DNA from: Pseudoscleropodium purum
Taxonomy: Eukaryota > Streptophyta > Bryopsida > Hypnales > Brachytheciaceae
Assembly (NCBI GenBank): GCA_963969395.1
Contig: OZ017799.1
Coordinates: forward strand, 4,590,501 to 4,654,500
Length of the DNA: 64,000 nucleotides
Direction of reading: 5' to 3'
The translations under genes were made by a program, and so were the position numbers. Numbering within the stretch: position 1 is the stretch's first letter; each line of letters starts with the position of its first letter. The notes beneath the pieces are model-generated. The model saw only the letters and a list, made by a program, of their open reading frames with translations, ran no database searches and was not told the DNA's origin. This document shows, piece after piece, positions 60,755 through 64,000 of the stretch.

Positions 60755-60996
60755 ATGGAATGTGTGCAGGGCATTCCAGAATCGGTCGAGTTTCGTGCAA
60801 GTATTTCAGACCCAAGTCGAGTGAGCTTCCAAGACTCAGACGGGCAAGGCATCTGGAAAGAGATTCACACGGACACACCGAGCACGCCGGGGCACAGCCG
60901 CATCCACTCGCTTTCGTTCGAGACGGGCCACAATATTCTCACGCCCTCCGCAAGCGCCACTCCGGACCATTCCGGACCCTTTCCCAAACCCAGTAG
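60745..60996 (+). promoter_or_regulatory. overlapping upstream ORF at the IRKI/GIL1-like start
   Basis: An ATG at 60745 lies 10 bases before the main ATG (60755), in a different frame, and would encode 83 residues overlapping the main coding region. It has A at -3 but C at +4. If the mRNA includes it, ribosomes must scan past it, so it could dampen translation. If transcription starts downstream it is irrelevant. Confidence 0.35.
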
Positions 60997-63329
60997 CAGC
61001 AGCAGTCCAGCTCGACCCGAGACGTACATGGAGCCTCCGGCCGTGCTGATGAGCCCCTGCTCCGAAGGCATTGGCGGCAGAATCGCGGGCAGGAATTACT
61101 TCATCTCCGTCCCCAACACGCCCGGCCAACGCAACTACAACATCGCTGGACGACACGGCAGCCCCATGGCGCACTCTCCACAGAACGTCAACATTATGAG
61201 CCCTCAACTGCGACCATTGGAGAAGAGCCCCAAGCTCACGCAGCTCCACATTGCTAGCCCCAGGATTGCAGAGCGCGCTGCGGTGACTCTCAGCCCTGAC
61301 CAGCAACAGACGAGACCTGCGTACGACCTGAACGATATCCTGCCCCTTCCTCCCGCTTCCGTTGTGTGCCCTGATCCTCGCCAGGTGCCCTTGAGCAGTC
61401 CCGTGCATGCGGGTACAACAGCACGGATGAAGAAGTTGATGAAATCTCGAGGGACTGAACAGTCCCCCCGGTCTTCTGTTTCGAAAGACAGGTCTCCTGG
61501 ACTTAATTGGAAGAAATCGTTCCGCGCTGTGTCCCCCTTGGCCAGCATCAAGTCCACGGAAGCTAGGAATGCTGTGAGGGGACTCACGAGAGATGTCAAC
61601 AACTCCTTCCAGGACAGCAAAGGCAGGGACAATGCTTTTAATTCGTCGAATCTCCCCAGCTGGCGAGGTTGTGGTGATGGCGACCAAGCTGAGGTTGGTC
61701 CTGCTCTGGACAGAGACAAGTCTCAAGGTTAGACCCCTCCAGCCTCTCTCTTGTCTCTTCGTTTTTTCTATCCATAGCTACAGCATTCAACAGGGCTTTG
61801 AATGAAACGGTTTCATATCAGAAAGGAATCTTCCCGATGAATCATACGGAGGTCTCCCTCATTTTGCCATGGGTCCACCCAGACCTCTTCAATATGACTT
61901 TCTCTAAAACGGCTATATGGAATATCCGCTACATTATCCTGAACTGTAGGCCTGTAGCAAGCTTGTCACACATGCAAAATATGTCATAGGTAATTTGATG
62001 GGAGCCCATGCAGATAGATTAAAAGTGGTAAGGGTGTGGTGCCATGAGAGTGGCGTTGCTGCCGTACCATGCTGAGTTTGACGACGCATAGACTAAAATT
62101 TCTGAAAGCGTGTTGCAGATTATTCAGGTGATTTTGAACCACCAGATCCGCCGCAGAAAGTAGGAGGCAAGAAGGTGGCGTCAACTCAAAAGTCAGGGAC
62201 CTACAACATATTTGGGTTCCTGAGCTGGGGTAAGAAAAAGAACGGTTCGGGAGCAGCACAGAAATTGAATGAATCTTTCCAATCTGACATGGGGAGCGTG
62301 AAACCTGATACGGATTCAATCAAGGTGTTGGACTACACCATCAAAACCTTGCGATACAAGCTGGAGCAAGCAAACCAAAAGTGTGCGGCGGCAGTGGACG
62401 AGGTCCGGGCGTTGCAAGCAGCTGCGGAGGCTTCGACTGAGAAATGCCGAATGCTATCACAACGGTGTCAGGATCTGGAGCTTCAGTTAAGTGCCCGAAG
62501 GAGTGGTCTCCAGTGGGACTTGGAACTCGAGGCCGACAATCCCACTTACATCGTAGGAAGACGAGAACCCGGACTGCCACAGATCGCACGCCGATTCTCT
62601 CCACAGTTATTGACATCCGAGATGTTCTTGAAGGTGTTTGAAGACTCACAAGCTTACATTCGGAAGTTAGCGTCTGCCATATGCCACCACATTCGGGATT
62701 CAGGAGAGTCGGCCACGCAAGTGATCACCTCGCTTTTGGAGCAGCACAAGGTTGGACGATGGGTGAGTCGCATGCCGCGGAACGTAATCATTCTTTACTT
62801 CGAGTCGTTCCTCAACCAGGTCATGTTCGAAAGCTTCGAGAATGTGAGCTTCGAGCCCAATGGTGCCTCTTCTGTGTTTGACCCTGAAACGTTGAAGCAA
62901 ACATGCTATCAGTCATACCAGAACCTGAAGAATCAGGAGTGGGTCACCATTGAGAAATCACTAGGCAAACCTGGCGCCTTAGTGGTGAACGCGAGCTTTC
63001 ACCGGTTCTTCGTCGTGCGCATGGAGCTTATTTTGTCACAGCTGGGAAAACTGGCAGAGAGTGAGATCTCGTTAAGCCTTATGGCTTCCTTCTTCAACAC
63101 CGTCAAGTCTGTCTGGCTTGTGCATCATCTCGCATTCGCATTTGACCAGCCTGTGTCAATATTTCGAGTTTCACCGTCCGCTGAATTCGACCCTAGATTT
63201 ATGGAGCAGATACCAGCTTTCGAGGAGGAACCTGTTCGGTCCAAGATCAGCATCATGGTGAATCCCGGGTTCATAGTGAACCGACAAACCATCAAGTGCC
63301 AGGTGTATTGTAGTAGTACATATCAATAA
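60755..63329 (+). CDS. IRK-interacting / GIL1-like protein (DUF641-type family)
   Basis: Exon 1 is 60755-61727 and exon 2 is 62119-63329, separated by a 391-base GT-AG intron (TCAAG|GTTAGA ... GTTGCAG|ATTATT) in phase 1, giving 727 residues. Residues 1-324 are disordered, rich in Ser-Pro and Thr-Pro (HNILTPSASATP, QNVNIMSPQLRPLEK), suggesting kinase targeting. About 391-450 form a coiled coil (LDYTIKTLRYKLEQANQK ... CQDLELQL). From about 478 to 710 runs the conserved GIL1/IRKI C-terminal region (QLLTSEMFLKVFEDSQAYIR, RNVIILYFESFLNQVMFES, NASFHRFFVVRMELILSQLG). In Arabidopsis, members bind the receptor kinase IRK or act in light-dependent gravitropism. The frame is intact and codons are GC-richer than surrounding DNA, so this is a working gene. 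Start chosen as the first in-frame ATG. Confidence 0.9.
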
Positions 63330-64000
63330 CAGAACGATTCTTTTGGGATCCTAAACCTCTGAACCGCACTTTCTATGTAGAGAAAGAGTTTGTATTTTTT
63401 TTTGTATGAGCGCAAAACACCGCTCCCACTGTTTGTGATTCTAGTGTATCATAATTTCAACATTTGGCGCTCAGAAACGAGCATCAGTGTGTCTTTTGAA
63501 ATTTTATCAAGCCACTCGAATTCGTTTAGAGATTTCTTCTGTAACTCGGTTTCATACGCCCTCCAGATGCTGTCCTTCTTCATATCCCTTTCACCGCCGT
63601 CTCAATTCGCGTACCTTGCGTCCTTGCCTCGTATTTCGTTTTTCAATCCATGATTGAAGACACGCGAAAAAATCCACTTATACAGGAAACTTATCCTTTG
63701 TTAGAAACTTGTTCTGACCAAGTGCTGCTAGCTACGGTGTTGCAACTGTTTCATCCGCACCCACCAACGTCTATTCTGTTTCGGAAAGCAATTCTGTTTC
63801 TATTCAAATTCATCAATTTGATTGGAAATCATCTTGTAAAGCTTCCAATGTAGGTAGGATGATCATTTCTTGTGAAGGCTCCTACATGGAGGGATACTAT
63901 GTCGCTTTTGTTGTCCTTGCTTTCAACCCGAGCAATGTACATGAATTTGGAAGCGCACCGGACTACCGGTATTGATTCTGCCTTCGTCGAGAGAAGGAAG
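63330..64000 (+). other. 3' UTR and downstream of the IRKI/GIL1-like gene
   Basis: Non-repetitive, moderately AT-rich. No further gene recognised before the window ends. Confidence 0.4.

Noticed and set aside
60366..60878. 170-residue minus-strand ORF before the IRKI/GIL1-like gene
   Set aside because: No domain, overlaps the 5' end of a well-supported gene, no splice or promoter support.
60836..61726. 296-residue ORF antisense to exon 1 of the IRKI/GIL1-like gene
   Set aside because: The sense frame joins in phase to a conserved domain exon; the antisense frame has no recognisable domain and is a GC-driven shadow.
1..64000. CRISPR arrays, rRNA or tRNA genes, LTR retrotransposons
   Set aside because: No regularly spaced repeats, rRNA-like tracts or convincing tRNA cloverleafs were noticed, and no long terminal repeats with integrase or Gag-Pol motifs were found. 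A tRNA scan could not be run.

Overview
The window looks like nuclear DNA of a land plant, probably a seedless one such as a moss or another bryophyte. That placement is an inference from gene content and is not proven. Evidence for a plant: short GT-AG introns, a two-exon IRK-interacting/GIL1-like (DUF641-type) gene, a divergent PC-esterase (TBL-like) gene, an L1-type plant LINE with a zinc-binding reverse transcriptase tail, hAT and CACTA transposons, and a telobox. Most of the window is AT-rich repeat-derived DNA. Five short islands of balanced composition carry the plausible host genes.

Layout. 1-5740: AT-rich DNA with two TTAA-bounded miniature elements (1132-1760, 2361-3056) and a repeat packed with the motif CCRAYTYGG (3656-5240). 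5959-6162: small membrane-protein gene. 9571-10495: another TTAA element. 11030-11459: two-exon gene of unknown function. 13903-16540: multi-exon PC-esterase-like gene with an apparent frameshift. 18410-27357: more TTAA elements (18410, 20475, 26609) and a second CCRAYTYGG repeat (22040-23960). 30852-35040: a large decayed transposase-like coding region of unclear superfamily. 40851-55018: an old LINE on the minus strand, interrupted by a TTAA element (53364-54317) and by a 10.1-kb hAT transposon (42878-53017). 56631-57697: a small CACTA element. 59330-60156: three-exon gene of unknown function with a possible organelle-targeting N terminus. 60755-63329: the IRKI/GIL1-like gene.

The most notable object is the hAT transposon. 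Its ends are fixed by a 10-bp terminal inverted repeat (CAGGGTTGAC), by a perfect 8-bp target-site duplication (GATTGATA), and by the LINE reverse transcriptase reading frame, which resumes on the far side of the insertion. It carries a BED/DUF659/hAT-C transposase on the minus strand and, divergently on the plus strand, a protein-kinase-like gene (catalytic loop HNDLSPDN, then DWG). Blocks rich in CGTCCG/CGGACG lie just inside both ends and also directly upstream of a TATA box in front of each gene. I know of no hAT family described with a kinase-like second gene, so this is the best candidate for something undescribed. Both genes carry in-frame nonsense codons and the kinase also has a frameshift, so this copy is probably not autonomous.

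The TE coding regions decay mainly through in-frame stops, many of them TAG, with few indels. That is compatible with C-to-T change at methylated cytosines. Exon models come from reading phases and splice motifs only; no transcript or homology search was available.
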